From positions 1,769,619-1,833,618 of the forward strand of contig NZ_AP018689.1 of assembly GCF_002157735.2 (NCBI RefSeq): DNA of 64,000 nt, written 5' to 3'. Made by a program: the position numbers and the translations under genes. The notes under the pieces are model-generated. The model was not told where the DNA came from and made no database searches. It saw only the letters and a program-made list of their open reading frames with translations. Below, piece after piece: positions 48,759 to 58,784 of the stretch (within the stretch, counting starts at the first letter, position 1; the number at the start of each line of letters is the position of its first letter). Source of the stretch: Vibrio aphrogenes. Lineage in GTDB: Bacteria > Pseudomonadota > Gammaproteobacteria > Enterobacterales > Vibrionaceae.

Positions 48759-48876
48759 CCGTCATTCTCTACATAAGCCTAAGCGAAGAAGATACGGAAT
48801 CTCCTACTACACCTTGAGTCTCAAATAGTGATTGGAGATCCTGAACTGCGCTCCTACGTCGCTTTTCAGGATAACG
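48759..48876. repeat. Dispersed hairpin element, copy 2
   Basis: CCGTCATTCTCTACATAAGC to CTTTTCAGGATAACG. Shares ctcctac-acc-ttgagt and ggagatcctgaactgcgct with the copy at 14952-15065. Non-coding. Confidence 0.75.
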
Positions 48877-48927
48877 ATCTTTTCCTAAATACGAGCAGTG
48901 AAACGTCCAAACCCAAACAACACCCCT

Positions 48928-49326
48928 GCTTTTCGGCTCTCGAGCGTAGCGTCCCCGCAGCACGATACTCTTATCCTAGGTCACTTTTCCGGAGAATAAG
49001 CTTTCCCACGATAAAAAGTAAAACAGCCGAAAATCGAACAACTCCCCCGCTTTTCGGCTCTCGAGCGTAGCGCCTCCGCGACACGATACTCTTATCCTAG
49101 GTCACTTTTCTGGAGAATAAGCTTTTCCCGCGATAAAAAGTAAAACAGCCGAAAATCGAACAACTCCCCCGCTTTTCGGCTCTCGAGCGCAGCGTCCCAG
49201 CAGCACGATACTCTTATCCTAGGTCACTTTTCCGGAGAATAAGCTTTCCCCGCGATAAAAAGTAAAACAGCCGAAAATCGAACAACTCCCCCGCTTTTCG
49301 GCTCTCGAGCGCAGCGTCCCCGTAAC
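48928..49326. repeat. Tandem repeat, 122-bp unit, about 3.3 copies
   Basis: gcttttcggctctcgagcg recurs at 48928, 49049, 49171 and 49293. Units also share cacgatactcttatcctagg and gataaaaagtaaaacagccg. Copies 2 to 4 are nearly identical, so the expansion is recent. Together with the hairpin element it fills the radA-serB gap (48664-49356); no gene seen. Confidence 0.93.
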
Positions 49327-49356
49327 ACGCTTCTAAAAACGAATCTTTCGCTGTTA

Positions 49357-50337
49357 CTACGGAACCGCCTTCCACCCAATACGCTTCTGCTGAACAAGTG
49401 CGGCGGATAATATACATAGAACGCCACCAAGGCCAGTATAACGAATGGCGGTTTGTGCTTTTTGTTCAACTTTAGGTTTGGCATGAAACGCAATCCCTAA
49501 ACCAGCCGTCGCCATCATGACTAAATCATTCGCCCCATCCCCAACCGCAACGGTGTTATGTTGCTCGACATCATATTCGTCGGCCAGAGTCACTAAAATA
49601 TCGGCTTTCGTTTGTGCGGAAACCACATCACCGAGCACTTGTCCTGTCAATTTACCTTCAACAATTTCTAGTGTATTTGACTGAGCAAAATCCAAACCGA
49701 GCTTTTCTTTTAAGTGATCAGAAAAATACGTGAAGCCACCAGAAGCAATTGCGGTTTTCCAACCCAATTGTTTTAAAGTGGTCACTAACTCGGCTAAATC
49801 AGGCATCAAAGGTAAATCAGCACGCACCTGCGCCAAAATAGATTCATCCGCTCCCGCTAAAGCTTTTACTCTTTCACGTAAGCTTTGTTCAAAATCCAGT
49901 TCACCTTGCATAGCTCGTTCCGTGATATCAGAAACTAACGCTCCGACTCCGGCTAATTTCGCAATTTCATCAATACATTCAATTTGAATAGCCGTTGAAT
50001 CCATATCCATCACAATTAGGCCCGGTTTGCTCAGCTCAGGAAGTACGCTGATAGAAGCGCAATCTATGCCTTGAGCATGAAGAAAATCCACCATTTCGGG
50101 GATCAATTCTCCTCCCATTAAGGCAACTTCATAGTGACCCACCTTCCAAGCGTCAAGTACGGGATGAAAACGCCCAGTAAAATGGTCGAGGCGATTTAAT
50201 AACTCTATTGATAGATACTCACCAAACACGATCCATTGTGCTTTTTGCTTATCTAAACTTGAGTACCCTTGTGATTCTGGCAATCGCTTAATCAGCGACA
50301 TACTACGTTGAATTTTTAACGGTGTTACCACGTCCAT
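49357..50337 (-). CDS. serB: SerB, phosphoserine phosphatase
   Basis: Last step of serine synthesis. 326 residues: N-terminal ACT-like part, then a HAD domain with D111 and D113 in VMDMDSTAIQIE, ASGGFTYFSDHLKEKLG, and VGDGANDLVMM. ATG at 50337. Divergent from ytjB as in E. coli. The stop lies just beyond the 122-bp repeat block. Confidence 0.95.
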   Translation of the reverse strand: MDVVTPLKIQRSMSLIKRLPESQGYSSLDKQKAQWIVFGEYLSIELLNRLDHFTGRFHPVLDAWKVGHYEVALMGGELIPEMVDFLHAQGIDCASISVLPELSKPGLIVMDMDSTAIQIECIDEIAKLAGVGALVSDITERAMQGELDFEQSLRERVKALAGADESILAQVRADLPLMPDLAELVTTLKQLGWKTAIASGGFTYFSDHLKEKLGLDFAQSNTLEIVEGKLTGQVLGDVVSAQTKADILVTLADEYDVEQHNTVAVGDGANDLVMMATAGLGIAFHAKPKVEQKAQTAIRYTGLGGVLCILSAALVQQKRIGWKAVP

Positions 50338-50526
50338 GTTTCAGCCTTTTTTGAATCAAATAGTTAGAATTTATGCCACCATAGTATTAAAATAACACCA
50401 CAGTCGATAAGGAGCTTGTGTATTATGACACAGCTCGCTATAGCAAGTTACCTTATTGCAATTTGGTTACGCAAGCCCTAAACGGCCAATTCATCATTGA
50501 TTATTACGATATAAAGGGAATATTAC

Positions 50527-51129
50527 ATGCAAACATCTTTGTTTTCTTGGCGTGTATTTTTGCGATTTATCGCGATAATCCTACTTGCTGCTATGTTTGC
50601 TTATACGATCATTAATAGCTTTGTTATTAGCCGTGATAATGAGCATATACAAAATTATCAATTAGAAACTCTGACGAATTTATTGATCTCGCAATCATCT
50701 TTAACCGCCAGTGATCTGATCATTAATGATGATCAAGATGGTTTACTCAAGTTAACCAATCAAATCGCATCAGATGATTTAGTGTACGATGCGACTATTT
50801 ATAATGCGGAAGGGATTAAACTTGTCGCCAGTGATAATGCTAAAAGCGTAAGAGAGATCCTTGGCTTAGATACCCCACTCAAAACCGCAGGTATCGGCAG
50901 AGAACAATTAATTAAACCCATCTTTAATGACACTAGTACTATCGGCTTTATTCGTATTACTTTTGAAAAAGGAAAGGTAACTGCGATTTCCGATCATCGT
51001 TATCGTAATAGCGATCATCTGATGTACATGATGCTGATGTTAAGCTTTATCAGTGGGGTGTTATTGTGCTTATTGATCTTATATAAGCCACAAGATGAAG
51101 TCGAAAATATTTTGCTTAAAGATATATAA
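50527..51129 (+). CDS. ytjB: YtjB (Smp) family membrane protein
   Basis: 200 residues with two TM helices (about 10-32 and 165-185) and a periplasmic domain between, of the YtjB/SMP family (old name: SerB-linked membrane protein). Function unknown. ATG at 50527. Divergent to serB, the conserved neighbourhood. Its stop TAA overlaps the first bases of a 4-copy heptamer array. Confidence 0.88.
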   Translation: MQTSLFSWRVFLRFIAIILLAAMFAYTIINSFVISRDNEHIQNYQLETLTNLLISQSSLTASDLIINDDQDGLLKLTNQIASDDLVYDATIYNAEGIKLVASDNAKSVREILGLDTPLKTAGIGREQLIKPIFNDTSTIGFIRITFEKGKVTAISDHRYRNSDHLMYMMLMLSFISGVLLCLLILYKPQDEVENILLKDI

Positions 51130-51155
51130 ACGAGAAACGAGAAACGAGAAACGAG
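51128..51155. repeat. Tandem heptamer, 4 x aaacgag
   Basis: Four perfect copies; the phase GAAACGA fits GNAACNN. Begins within the ytjB stop codon and ends 9 bases before the terminator. Confidence 0.97.
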
Positions 51156-51163
51156 AAAAAAAT

Positions 51164-51200
51164 AAACCTCTTGATGTGCTGACATCAAGAGGTTTTTTTT
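51164..51200. terminator. Bidirectional terminator between ytjB and deoD
   Basis: Perfect 14-bp stem (51164-51177 with 51182-51195), loop gctg, A-run left and T-run right. Serves both convergent genes. Confidence 0.93.
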
Positions 51201-51279
51201 GTTCAGTTTATCAAGGTTGTTGAAGTGGCAGTGCGAATAAACACACTTAATAAAGCCGCTTCAAACACAAAGAAAACGA

Positions 51280-51996
51280 TTATTTGTCACCAAGCAATAC
51301 TGAATCTAGGGCAATGTAAATCATATCATTGAACGTCGTTGCACGCTCATCTGAGGTAGTTTTCTCACCTGATTTAATGTGATCTGATACCGTACAGATA
51401 GCCAGTGATTTCGCGCCATATTCTGCCGCTACACCGTAAATACCCGCCGCTTCCATCTCTACACCTAAAATGCCGTATTTATCCATTACATTAAACATGT
51501 CAGGATCTGGTGTGTAGAATAAATCAGCAGAGAATAAGTTACCTACTTTAACGTCAATACCACGAGCTTTTGCTGCTTCTTCTGCATTTTTTACCATGTG
51601 GTAATCAGCAATAGCAGAAAAATCGTGATCTTTAAAACGCATACGGTTTACTTTTGAATCAGTACAAGCGCCCATACCAATCACGACATCACGTAATTTG
51701 ATGTCATCGCTGACTGCGCCACAACTACCCACACGGATCACTTTCTTCACACCAAAGTCTTTGATTAACTCTGTCACATAGATAGAGCAAGAAGCGATAC
51801 CCATGCCATGTCCCATTACTGACACTTTACGACCTTTGTAAGTACCGGTGTAACCAAACATATTACGTACGTTACAAACTTGTACCGCATCATCTAAAAA
51901 GTTTTCAGCAATGTATTGCGCTCGTAGCGGGTCACCTGGCATCAGAACTACGTCTGCAAAATCACCCATTTCAGCATTAATATGTGGAGTTGCCAT
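51280..51996 (-). CDS. deoD: DeoD, purine-nucleoside phosphorylase
   Basis: Phosphorolysis of purine (deoxy)nucleosides. 238 residues. [20 protein letters not shown] is the family start; RVGSCGAV (phosphate site), [17 protein letters not shown] and TVSDH (catalytic Asp) are intact. Last gene of deoCABD, 204 bases after deoB; the gap holds GNAACNN-type repeats. Confidence 0.96.
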   Translation of the reverse strand: MATPHINAEMGDFADVVLMPGDPLRAQYIAENFLDDAVQVCNVRNMFGYTGTYKGRKVSVMGHGMGIASCSIYVTELIKDFGVKKVIRVGSCGAVSDDIKLRDVVIGMGACTDSKVNRMRFKDHDFSAIADYHMVKNAEEAAKARGIDVKVGNLFSADLFYTPDPDMFNVMDKYGILGVEMEAAGIYGVAAEYGAKSLAICTVSDHIKSGEKTTSDERATTFNDMIYIALDSVLLGDK

Positions 51997-52149
51997 GTTT
52001 GTATATCCTTCATATGTATTTTTGTTTAATCGTTTATGAGATACGTAGCTCGTGCGCTACGCTTCTCGTAACTAGAGCGCTTTGCTTCTCGAACAAAGCA
52101 CTCGGACAATTAATCTTTATAAGTTTGTTTAATCGAATGCTGTCACTAT

Positions 52150-52190
52150 CGAGTTACGAGCATTCGAGTTACGAGCATTCGAGCAACGAG
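52150..52190. repeat. 15-bp tandem repeat of degenerate heptamers in the deoB-deoD gap
   Basis: cgagttacgagcatt twice, then cgagcaacgag. Built from the same motif as the 7-bp arrays (gagttac is GTAACTC on the other strand). More degenerate units at about 52040-52110. Inside the deo operon. Confidence 0.8.
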
Positions 52191-52200
52191 ATTCGTCTAT

Positions 52201-53421
52201 CTATAAAAACGACTTTCCGTATTCCATATCAGAAGTACCAAAGTACTCAGCTAGGCTTTGACCGATATCGGCAAACGTATCACGGCGACCTAATGAACCA
52301 GCTGGAATCTTAGGACCAGACACTAAAACCGGAATATGTTCACGAGTATGATCGCTTCCCGGCCAGGTTGGATCACAACCATGATCGGCAGTTAAGATCA
52401 ATACATCGTCTTGTTGTAATAACGCTTGGATTTCAGGTAAACGTGAATCAAAATATTCTAACGCTGCTGCATATCCAGCCACATCACGACGGTGACCATA
52501 TGATGAATCGAAATCCACAAAGTTAGTGAAAACGATGGTGTTATCACCGGCTTTTTTCACTTGTTCAAGCGTGGCATCAAATAAAGCTTCAATACCGGTC
52601 GCTTTAACTTTTTGTGTGATCCCACAACCAGCATAAATATCAGAGATTTTACCAATCGAGACTACTTGGCCATTTTTCTCATCAACCAGCTTTTGCAAGA
52701 TCGTTGCTGATGGTGGCTCAACCGATAAATCACGACGGTTACCTGTACGAGCAAATTCACCCGGCTTGTTGCCAACAAATGGACGAGCAATAACGCGACC
52801 AATGTTATAAGGTTCAAGCTCTTCACGTACGATTTGGCACAATTCAAGCAAGTTCTCTAAGCCATACGTTTCTTCATGGCAAGCAATTTGGAATACCGAA
52901 TCCGCTGACGTATAGAAGATAGGTTTCCCTGTTTGCATGTGCTCTTCACCAAGCTCATCCAAGATAACCGTACCTGATGAATGACAGTTACCTAAGTAAC
53001 CTGGTAAGTTGGCACGTTCAACGATTTTATCTAACAACTCTTGTGGGAAGCTATTTTTCTCGTCAGTAAAGTAACCCCAGTCAAATAATACCGGAACACC
53101 CGCAATCTCCCAGTGACCAGAAGGAGTGTCTTTGCCCGAAGATAGCTCAGCAGCGTGAGCGTAAGCACCGGTAATTTCTGTTGGTGCTTCTAGGCCCATA
53201 GGCAAAGAACCCGTTGACTCTTTTGCAGCCAAAGCAAGACCAAGTTTCGATAGGTTTGGTAAGCACAAAGGTCCTGAACGATGTTCATTGTCAGCTAAAC
53301 CTTTATGGCATTGCTCTGCAATATGACCTAAGGTATCTGCACCCACATCACCAAATTTGTCTGCATCTTGTGTTGCACCGATCCCAAAAGAATCGAGTAC
53401 TAAAATAATCGCACGTTTCAT
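52201..53421 (-). CDS. deoB: DeoB, phosphopentomutase
   Basis: Interconverts (deoxy)ribose 1- and 5-phosphate. 406 residues. Metal and phospho motifs: [47 protein letters not shown] and [14 protein letters not shown] at 53421 after AGGAG. Third gene of the deo operon. Confidence 0.96.
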   Translation of the reverse strand: MKRAIILVLDSFGIGATQDADKFGDVGADTLGHIAEQCHKGLADNEHRSGPLCLPNLSKLGLALAAKESTGSLPMGLEAPTEITGAYAHAAELSSGKDTPSGHWEIAGVPVLFDWGYFTDEKNSFPQELLDKIVERANLPGYLGNCHSSGTVILDELGEEHMQTGKPIFYTSADSVFQIACHEETYGLENLLELCQIVREELEPYNIGRVIARPFVGNKPGEFARTGNRRDLSVEPPSATILQKLVDEKNGQVVSIGKISDIYAGCGITQKVKATGIEALFDATLEQVKKAGDNTIVFTNFVDFDSSYGHRRDVAGYAAALEYFDSRLPEIQALLQQDDVLILTADHGCDPTWPGSDHTREHIPVLVSGPKIPAGSLGRRDTFADIGQSLAEYFGTSDMEYGKSFL

Positions 53422-53445
53422 GGTTTATTCTCCTCTAGAGATCAA

Positions 53446-54795
53446 TTACAGATCTTCCGCTCGGATTTGGCGATAAATTTCTGGTGTCGGTTGATAAGTA
53501 CCATCAGACACTGTAATCGCTTGTTGTAATTGATTTGCTGCTTCTTGCCATTGAGCTTCACTACGAGCATGAATCATAGCCAGTGGTGTAGTCTCATCGA
53601 CTTGTTCACCTAAACGGATGAATTGATCAAAGCCAACCGCATAATCGATTGTGTCAGAAGCCACTTTGCGGCCGCCACCCATCGCGACAACGGCCATGCC
53701 AATTGCGCGAGTATCCATTGCCGTTACTGTACCAGCTTGTTGAGCGAAGACGGGCTTGATCACATCCGCTTTTGGTAAATAAGCATCGTAATTTTGCATA
53801 AAATCTTTTGGACCGCCTAAACCAGCGACCATTTTGCCAAAGCACTCTGCGGCTTTGCCATTATCGAGTACAAGCTGTAGTTTCTCACGTGCTTGCTCTG
53901 TGTTGTCAGCCAAGTTGGCCAAAACTAACATTTCAGCACATAACGCCATCGTCACTTCAAATAAGCGAGGGTTACGTACTTCACCACGAGAGTTTTTCTC
54001 GCCAGTTAAGAATTGAACGGCTTCTTTTACTTCAACAGCGTTACCCGCAGAGGAAGCTAACACTTGGTTCATATCGGTTAAAATAGCGGTAGTTTTAGTC
54101 CCCGCACCATTAGCAACCGCAACGATAGATTGAGCTAATTCTTCAGAGGCTTCATAAGTCGGCATGAAGGCGCCAGAACCTACTTTCACATCCATGACTA
54201 AAGATTCAAGACCTGCTGCCAATTTCTTCGATAAAATGGACGCGGTGATTAACGTGATGTTATCCACTGTTGCCGTGATATCACGAGTCGCATACACACG
54301 CTTATCGGCTGGCGCTAAATCTCCAGTTTGACCAATGATGGCTACACCGGCATCTTTAGTGACGTTACCAAACACATCATTGGTTGGCATGATGTTATAG
54401 CCAGGGATAGCCTCTAATTTATCCAGAGTACCACCAGTATGGCCTAGCCCACGACCTGAAATCATAGGGACAAAACCACCACATGCCGCCACCATTGCGC
54501 CTAGCATTAATGAGGTAACATCCCCAACTCCGCCAGTCGAATGTTTATCCACAATTGGGCCACCAAAGTTCATATGTGACCAATCAATGACCATGCCCGA
54601 ATCGCGCATTGCACATGTTAACGCTATACGCTCTTTCATGTTCATTTCATTGAAAAAGAGGGTCATGGCAAACGCGGCGATCTGACCTTCAGAAATAGTA
54701 TCTTTCGCGACACCTTGAATGAAAAAATTAATTTCTTCAGCGGTGAGTTCTTCACCATCACGCTTCTTACGAATAATCTCTTGAGCAAAAAACAT
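53446..54795 (-). CDS. deoA: DeoA, thymidine phosphorylase
   Basis: Phosphorolysis of thymidine and deoxyuridine. 449 residues. [13 protein letters not shown] (phosphate site), [20 protein letters not shown] and [11 protein letters not shown] are family signatures. ATG at 54795. Preceded by a terminator-like hairpin in the deoC-deoA gap. Confidence 0.96.
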   Translation of the reverse strand: MFFAQEIIRKKRDGEELTAEEINFFIQGVAKDTISEGQIAAFAMTLFFNEMNMKERIALTCAMRDSGMVIDWSHMNFGGPIVDKHSTGGVGDVTSLMLGAMVAACGGFVPMISGRGLGHTGGTLDKLEAIPGYNIMPTNDVFGNVTKDAGVAIIGQTGDLAPADKRVYATRDITATVDNITLITASILSKKLAAGLESLVMDVKVGSGAFMPTYEASEELAQSIVAVANGAGTKTTAILTDMNQVLASSAGNAVEVKEAVQFLTGEKNSRGEVRNPRLFEVTMALCAEMLVLANLADNTEQAREKLQLVLDNGKAAECFGKMVAGLGGPKDFMQNYDAYLPKADVIKPVFAQQAGTVTAMDTRAIGMAVVAMGGGRKVASDTIDYAVGFDQFIRLGEQVDETTPLAMIHARSEAQWQEAANQLQQAITVSDGTYQPTPEIYRQIRAEDL

Positions 54796-54821
54796 TACTA
54801 ACCTACCTATTTAAACTCGAT

Positions 54822-54861
54822 AAAAAGTCAGGAATAGAGTAATTCATCAGTATTCCTGATA
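54822..54861 (-). terminator. Attenuator-like hairpin between deoC and deoA
   Basis: On the minus strand TCAGGAATA pairs with TATTCCTGA, 14-base loop, then CTTTTT. Looks like a partial terminator inside the operon, which would lower deoABD relative to deoC. Confidence 0.55.
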
Positions 54862-54908
54862 AATCGCCATCGCCGAACGGCTTCGCTCGACAATGGGCGT
54901 GAGCAAAA

Positions 54909-55682
54909 TTAATAGCCGCCTTCAGCCGCTTTTTCGCCTTTACCTAGAGTATTTAATAAGTTAGCTAGTAAGCTTGATGCACCAAAACGGTAATGCATAT
55001 TGTCGACCCAATCTGCACCTAAAATACGTTCTGCCATAGCAAGATAAGCTTGTGCATCTTCCGCAGTACGAACACCACCAGCAGGTTTGAAACCAACTTT
55101 GTCTGCTACGCCCATGTCTTTGATGACATTCAACATGATTTCAGCTGATTCTGGTGTCGCATTGACTGCCACTTTACCGGTTGATGTTTTGATGAAGTTT
55201 GCGCCAGCTTCGATTGAGATTTCTGAAGCGCGTTTAATCAAGGCTTCTTCTTTTAATTCACCAGTTTCGATAATGACTTTCAATAAAATATCACCACACG
55301 CTTCTTTACATTGCTTAACAAGCTCAAAACCTGTTTTTTCGTCACCAGCAATTAAGTTACGGTATGGGAAAACCACATCCACTTCATCCGCACCGTACGC
55401 AATAGCCGCTTTTGTTTCAGCAACAGCGATTTCAATGTCGTCATTACCATGTGGGAAGTTCGTTACCGTGGCGATACGAATATCTGGCGTACCTTGTTCA
55501 CGTAATGTTTTCTTCGCAATAGGGATAAAACGTGGGTAAATACAAATGGCAGCGGTATTGCCAACAGGTGATTTTGCATCTTTACATAAGGCAATCACTT
55601 TCTCATCTGTATCGTCGTCGTTCAACGTCGTAAGATCCATTAATTTTAGTGCACGTAAAGCTGCTGCTTGTAAATCGCTCAT
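54909..55682 (-). CDS. deoC: DeoC, deoxyribose-phosphate aldolase
   Basis: Splits deoxyribose 5-phosphate to acetaldehyde and glyceraldehyde 3-phosphate. 257 residues. Asp102, Schiff-base Lys165 in FIKTSTGK and Lys199 in [11 protein letters not shown] at 55682 after GGAGATAGAA is chosen over an in-frame Met at 55700. First deo gene; likely has its own promoter in the 525-bp gap below nupC. Confidence 0.96.
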   Translation of the reverse strand: MSDLQAAALRALKLMDLTTLNDDDTDEKVIALCKDAKSPVGNTAAICIYPRFIPIAKKTLREQGTPDIRIATVTNFPHGNDDIEIAVAETKAAIAYGADEVDVVFPYRNLIAGDEKTGFELVKQCKEACGDILLKVIIETGELKEEALIKRASEISIEAGANFIKTSTGKVAVNATPESAEIMLNVIKDMGVADKVGFKPAGGVRTAEDAQAYLAMAERILGADWVDNMHYRFGASSLLANLLNTLGKGEKAAEGGY

Positions 55683-55995
55683 TTCTATCTCCGATATCAA
55701 AAAATTATGTTGGCAAAGGGGTTATCACACCCGAGCTAAGCTTAGTTAAAGTGTAGTGCGATTCTTGGCGCTATTATAAAAAATAACGTCAATGCCCCAA
55801 TTACCTGAAATGAACGGACTTGGTTCCTTGAAGACTTAGTCCATTGTGGTGAACTAATTGCAATCCTTGTCACCGCACAACCCATCTTCCCGTTAATCAG
55901 TGGAGGGTTGTAAACACATCATGTATTGTAAACATCTCTCATTGGCACTCAACCAGTACGAATAAGAATCTACAACCCATTATACCGATTTATTT

Positions 55996-56011
55996 CGTGA
56001 GGTCAGTCACT
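55996..56011. promoter_or_regulatory. Possible CRP site upstream of deoC
   Basis: CGTGAGGTCAGTCACT keeps GTGA-N6-TCAC. Lies 314 bases above the deoC ATG and 10 bases from a LacI-type half site. The rest of 55683-55995 holds no gene. Confidence 0.5.
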
Positions 56012-56020
56012 ATCCTTTGC

Positions 56021-56033
56021 GCAAACGATTTGT
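56021..56033. promoter_or_regulatory. CytR/PurR-like site beside the deo CRP site
   Basis: GCAAACGATTTGT resembles LacI-family operators with a CG centre. Spacing to the CRP site would suit CRP-CytR co-binding, known at deo promoters. Weak match. Confidence 0.4.
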
Positions 56034-56125
56034 ATCTCATAAAAAAATGAGATCTTGCACGAGGGTTTCAGTCTGGTATCTCTCAATAACCTCTGCAAAT
56101 AACAATCTCAACTGCAAATCACTAA

Positions 56126-56163
56126 CCTCAGTTGCGGATAACTAGAGGTCATTCAATACAACG
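56126..56163. mobile_element. MITE-like element, copy C (one end only)
   Basis: CCTCAGTTGCGGATAACTAG followed by aggtcattcaatacaacgg matches the first 38 bases of copy A. The rest is missing. Confidence 0.7.
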
Positions 56164-56164
56164 G

Positions 56165-56181
56165 TTTTTTTTGGGGGGGGG
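56165..56181. repeat. Homopolymer tract T8-G9
   Basis: Eight T followed by nine G at the broken edge of MITE copy C. A slippage-prone or assembly-error-prone spot; not in a gene. Confidence 0.8.
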
Positions 56182-56207
56182 AACATTCTTGAGAGGTCTC
56201 TGCACAC

Positions 56208-56237
56208 AAAAAAGCCGCAGCATCATGGCTACGGCTT
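56208..56237 (-). terminator. Intrinsic terminator after nupC
   Basis: agccgtagc / gctgcggct stem (one G-T pair) with 6-base loop and T-run on the minus strand. Suggests deoC needs its own promoter. Confidence 0.85.
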
Positions 56238-56274
56238 GATAAGGTTTTAATTGTGTCTATACCCGCAGGTTTTA

Positions 56275-57528
56275 TTACAGGCTTTGTAGCGTAATAAAGA
56301 AACCAGCAATAGTTGCGGCCATTAAGTTAGATAATGTACCTGCAAGAATCGCTTTCATACCCATTTGAGCAATTTCAGAACGACGTGCTGGTGCTAAGCC
56401 ACCTAGGCCACCCAATAGGATCGCGATAGAAGACAAGTTCGCAAAACCACATAGAGCAAATGAAATAATGGCTTTGGTTTTCTCAGAAAGAACCACCGTT
56501 GCACCATCAGCTAAATATGGGGCGAAATTAGAGTAAGCCACGAACTCATTCAAAATGGTTTTTTGACCAATGAAAGAACCCGCCAGTGTCGCTTCACTCC
56601 ATGGCACACCAATTAACCAAGCGATTGGCGCAAAAACATAACCTAAGATAAGCTCAAGCGTCAGATCTGGCATACCAAACCAAGCACCTACTCCGCCTAA
56701 AATACCATTAAGCAGTGCAATCAAGCCAATAAATGCCAATAACATTGCACCAACGTTTAATGCAAGTTGAAGACCTGAAGACGCACCTACTGCAGCGGCA
56801 TCGATAACGTTCGCAGGTTTATCATCCTCCTCATCACTACCATTACCCAATTGCTCAATTGGTTGATCCGTTTCTGGTTTGATGATTTTAGCAAACAAAA
56901 GACCACCAGGTGCTGCCATGAAAGAAGCTGCAATCAGGTATGAGAGCGGCACGCCCATTGCCGCATAACCAGCCATTACACCACCAGCAACAGAAGCCAA
57001 ACCACCACACATAACAGCAAACAATTCTGATTGTGTCATTTTAGGTACGAATGGACGAACCACTAACGGTGCTTCCGTTTGACCCACGAAAATGTTCGCT
57101 GTCGCAGACATTGATTCCGCACGAGAAGTACCTAACGCTTTCTGTAAAGCACCACCTAATACTTTGATGACAATCTGCATCACACCAATGTTGTATAAAA
57201 CAGAGATTAAAGCAGAGAAGAAAATGATAGTAGGAAGTACTTTAAAGGCAAAAATAAATCCAACGCCTTCAACAGAGAAGTTAACTAAGCTGCCGAATAA
57301 AAATCCGATACCTTCGTTACCATAGTTATAGACATGCTGAACACCATTTGTCATGGCGGCTAGCATATCTCGTCCCCAAGGTACGTACAGTACAAACGCA
57401 CCTAAGCAGAATTGGATAGCAAATGCGCCACCCACGGTTCTAAAATTAATTGCTTTGCGGTTGTCAGAAAATAGTACTGCTACTGCCAACAGGAAAATCA
57501 TTCCAACAATGCTCATAACCAGGCTCAT
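56275..57528 (-). CDS. nupC: NupC-type concentrative nucleoside transporter (CNT)
   Basis: Na+ (or H+)-coupled nucleoside importer of the inner membrane, 417 residues, eight main TM helices. [20 protein letters not shown] and [15 protein letters not shown] are the CNT substrate and ion signatures. Very close in length and motifs to the V. cholerae CNT of known structure, which uses Na+. Upstream of deoC with a terminator between. CRP and LacI-type sites lie upstream. Confidence 0.93.
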   Translation of the reverse strand: MSLVMSIVGMIFLLAVAVLFSDNRKAINFRTVGGAFAIQFCLGAFVLYVPWGRDMLAAMTNGVQHVYNYGNEGIGFLFGSLVNFSVEGVGFIFAFKVLPTIIFFSALISVLYNIGVMQIVIKVLGGALQKALGTSRAESMSATANIFVGQTEAPLVVRPFVPKMTQSELFAVMCGGLASVAGGVMAGYAAMGVPLSYLIAASFMAAPGGLLFAKIIKPETDQPIEQLGNGSDEEDDKPANVIDAAAVGASSGLQLALNVGAMLLAFIGLIALLNGILGGVGAWFGMPDLTLELILGYVFAPIAWLIGVPWSEATLAGSFIGQKTILNEFVAYSNFAPYLADGATVVLSEKTKAIISFALCGFANLSSIAILLGGLGGLAPARRSEIAQMGMKAILAGTLSNLMAATIAGFFITLQSL

Positions 57529-57668
57529 GGTATATGGCTTCCTTATTAAAATTGGTTAAAAAAGTTTAGGGCTCTAAAAAGCGGAAGCGATTATACTCTG
57601 ACAATTGGTAACAAAGTAATACCACCCTCACACTTATTCATGAAAAAAAAATGAAAAACATACACCTA

Positions 57669-57684
57669 TGTGACAAAAGTCACT
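57669..57684. promoter_or_regulatory. CRP site upstream of nupC
   Basis: TGTGACAAAAGTCACT has one mismatch to TGTGA-N6-TCACA; on the nupC strand it reads AGTGACTTTTGTCACA. About 141 bases above the nupC ATG. Confidence 0.75.
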
Positions 57685-57713
57685 ATATGTTTACTTTTTT
57701 GATATTGACCAGA

Positions 57714-57729
57714 CAGCAAACGTTTGCAT
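57714..57729. promoter_or_regulatory. LacI-family (PurR/CytR-type) operator upstream of nupC
   Basis: CAGCAAACGTTTGCAT holds the perfect palindrome GCAAACGTTTGC and fits the PurR consensus at all but one fixed position. It lies 30 bases upstream of the CRP site. CytR is the more likely regulator for a nucleoside transporter. Confidence 0.7.
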
Positions 57730-57743
57730 TTACGCAACAAATT

Positions 57744-58541
57744 TCATAAATTCCAACCAAACAAAACACCATTGTTTTTCCAAATTTGTCGCTCAATAAC
57801 TGCTTTATTTTCTTTTCTTAAAGAGCAAAGTGCATTAAATATCTCAATAAGTCGCTCAGGGTGATTGGGTTGTCCTTGAAATCCCGATACCGGCATATCA
57901 GGCGCATCCGTTTCTAACAGCAAACTCTCTAAAGGTAACTGTGCGATTGCTTGACGCGTTTTTTTCGCTCGAGAATACGTAATCACGCCCCCTACTCCAA
58001 TATAGAAGCCTAATTTGACATATTCCATTGCCTGTTGCTTACTTCCTGAAAAAGCGTGAATAACACCACCTTTTTTTAATCGATAACGTTTTAATCGAGC
58101 CAAGACTTTATCATGTGCTTTCCGAGCATGAATAATTACCGGTAATTGATATTGAGTCGCTAACTGTAATTGACAATCCAATAACTCATATTGTTTATCG
58201 ATCATCTCTTGGGTTAATCGCTCTTGGTTGAGCATAAAATCCAAACCACATTCCCCAATTGCCACGCATTTACTATCACGTTGTCTTAATGCGGCCTCTA
58301 ATTGTTGAGACGCATCCTCGGGATGCTGATCAATAAAATAAGGATGAAAACCAAGAGAATAATAAAGAGCTGGATATTGTTGAGAAAGGGCTTGTATCAG
58401 CGGCCAGTTACTGAGACCAACCGCAGGAATTACGATTCGCTTCACTCCCGCTTGATGAGCTTTGAGTAATTCCGATTGAGTGTCTGAAAAAGCGGGAAAA
58501 TCAAAATGACAATGACTATCGATAAAAGAATATTCAGGCAT
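57744..58541 (-). CDS. yjjV: YjjV-type TatD family metal-dependent hydrolase
   Basis: 265 residues. Metal motifs FIDSHCHFD, GECGLDF, PVIIHARKAHDKVL, GVIHAFSG and LETDAPDMP. TatD-family enzymes are Mg2+-dependent nucleases; YjjV's own substrate is unclear. Start MPEYSFIDSHCH at 58541 overlaps the end of a small upstream gene by 8 bases; a longer start at 58598 would read through it. E. coli also has yjjV between prfC and deoC. Confidence 0.9.
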   Translation of the reverse strand: MPEYSFIDSHCHFDFPAFSDTQSELLKAHQAGVKRIVIPAVGLSNWPLIQALSQQYPALYYSLGFHPYFIDQHPEDASQQLEAALRQRDSKCVAIGECGLDFMLNQERLTQEMIDKQYELLDCQLQLATQYQLPVIIHARKAHDKVLARLKRYRLKKGGVIHAFSGSKQQAMEYVKLGFYIGVGGVITYSRAKKTRQAIAQLPLESLLLETDAPDMPVSGFQGQPNHPERLIEIFNALCSLRKENKAVIERQIWKNNGVLFGWNL

Positions 58542-58689
58542 TAAATTCTGTTTTACCCTTGGATTTTTGTTGCGGGCGACTCTCCGAACGATAAGCACAG
58601 CAGCTACGTTTATGTTCAGGTGTGAGGCCTAACTCCTCGCACCAAGCATCATAACGGGCTAGCCAATATTTCAGTTTTGCTAAGATCAT
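58534..58689 (-). CDS. Small DUF5363-like protein
   Basis: 51 residues, beginning MILAKLKYWLARYDAWCEEL, with GLTPEHKRSC, then a polar tail. Resembles the DUF5363 family (small proteins with a Trp-Cys motif and LTPExKRSC), function unknown. GGAG lies 8-10 bases before the ATG at 58689. The stop overlaps the yjjV start (ATGCCTGA), so the two are coupled. Two Cys near the tail (SCCAY) may bind metal; this is a guess. Confidence 0.75.
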   Translation of the reverse strand: MILAKLKYWLARYDAWCEELGLTPEHKRSCCAYRSESRPQQKSKGKTEFNA

Positions 58690-58728
58690 ACACTTTCTCC
58701 GGGCAACGTCAGCTCATTTCATTAAAGC

Positions 58729-58757
58729 AAAAGGGCTGACATTACGCCAACCCTTTC
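58729..58757 (-). terminator. Intrinsic terminator after prfC
   Basis: On the minus strand aagggttg / cagccctt (one G-T pair) with a short loop and following TTTT. Separates prfC from the small gene and yjjV. Confidence 0.75.
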
Positions 58758-58784
58758 ATTCTATTATCAATGTGTATTCACAAA

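Noticed and set aside
48928..49326. Possible CRISPR or attC array
   Set aside because: The repeats are direct, about 122 bp, without spacers or GTTRRRY cores at the ends.
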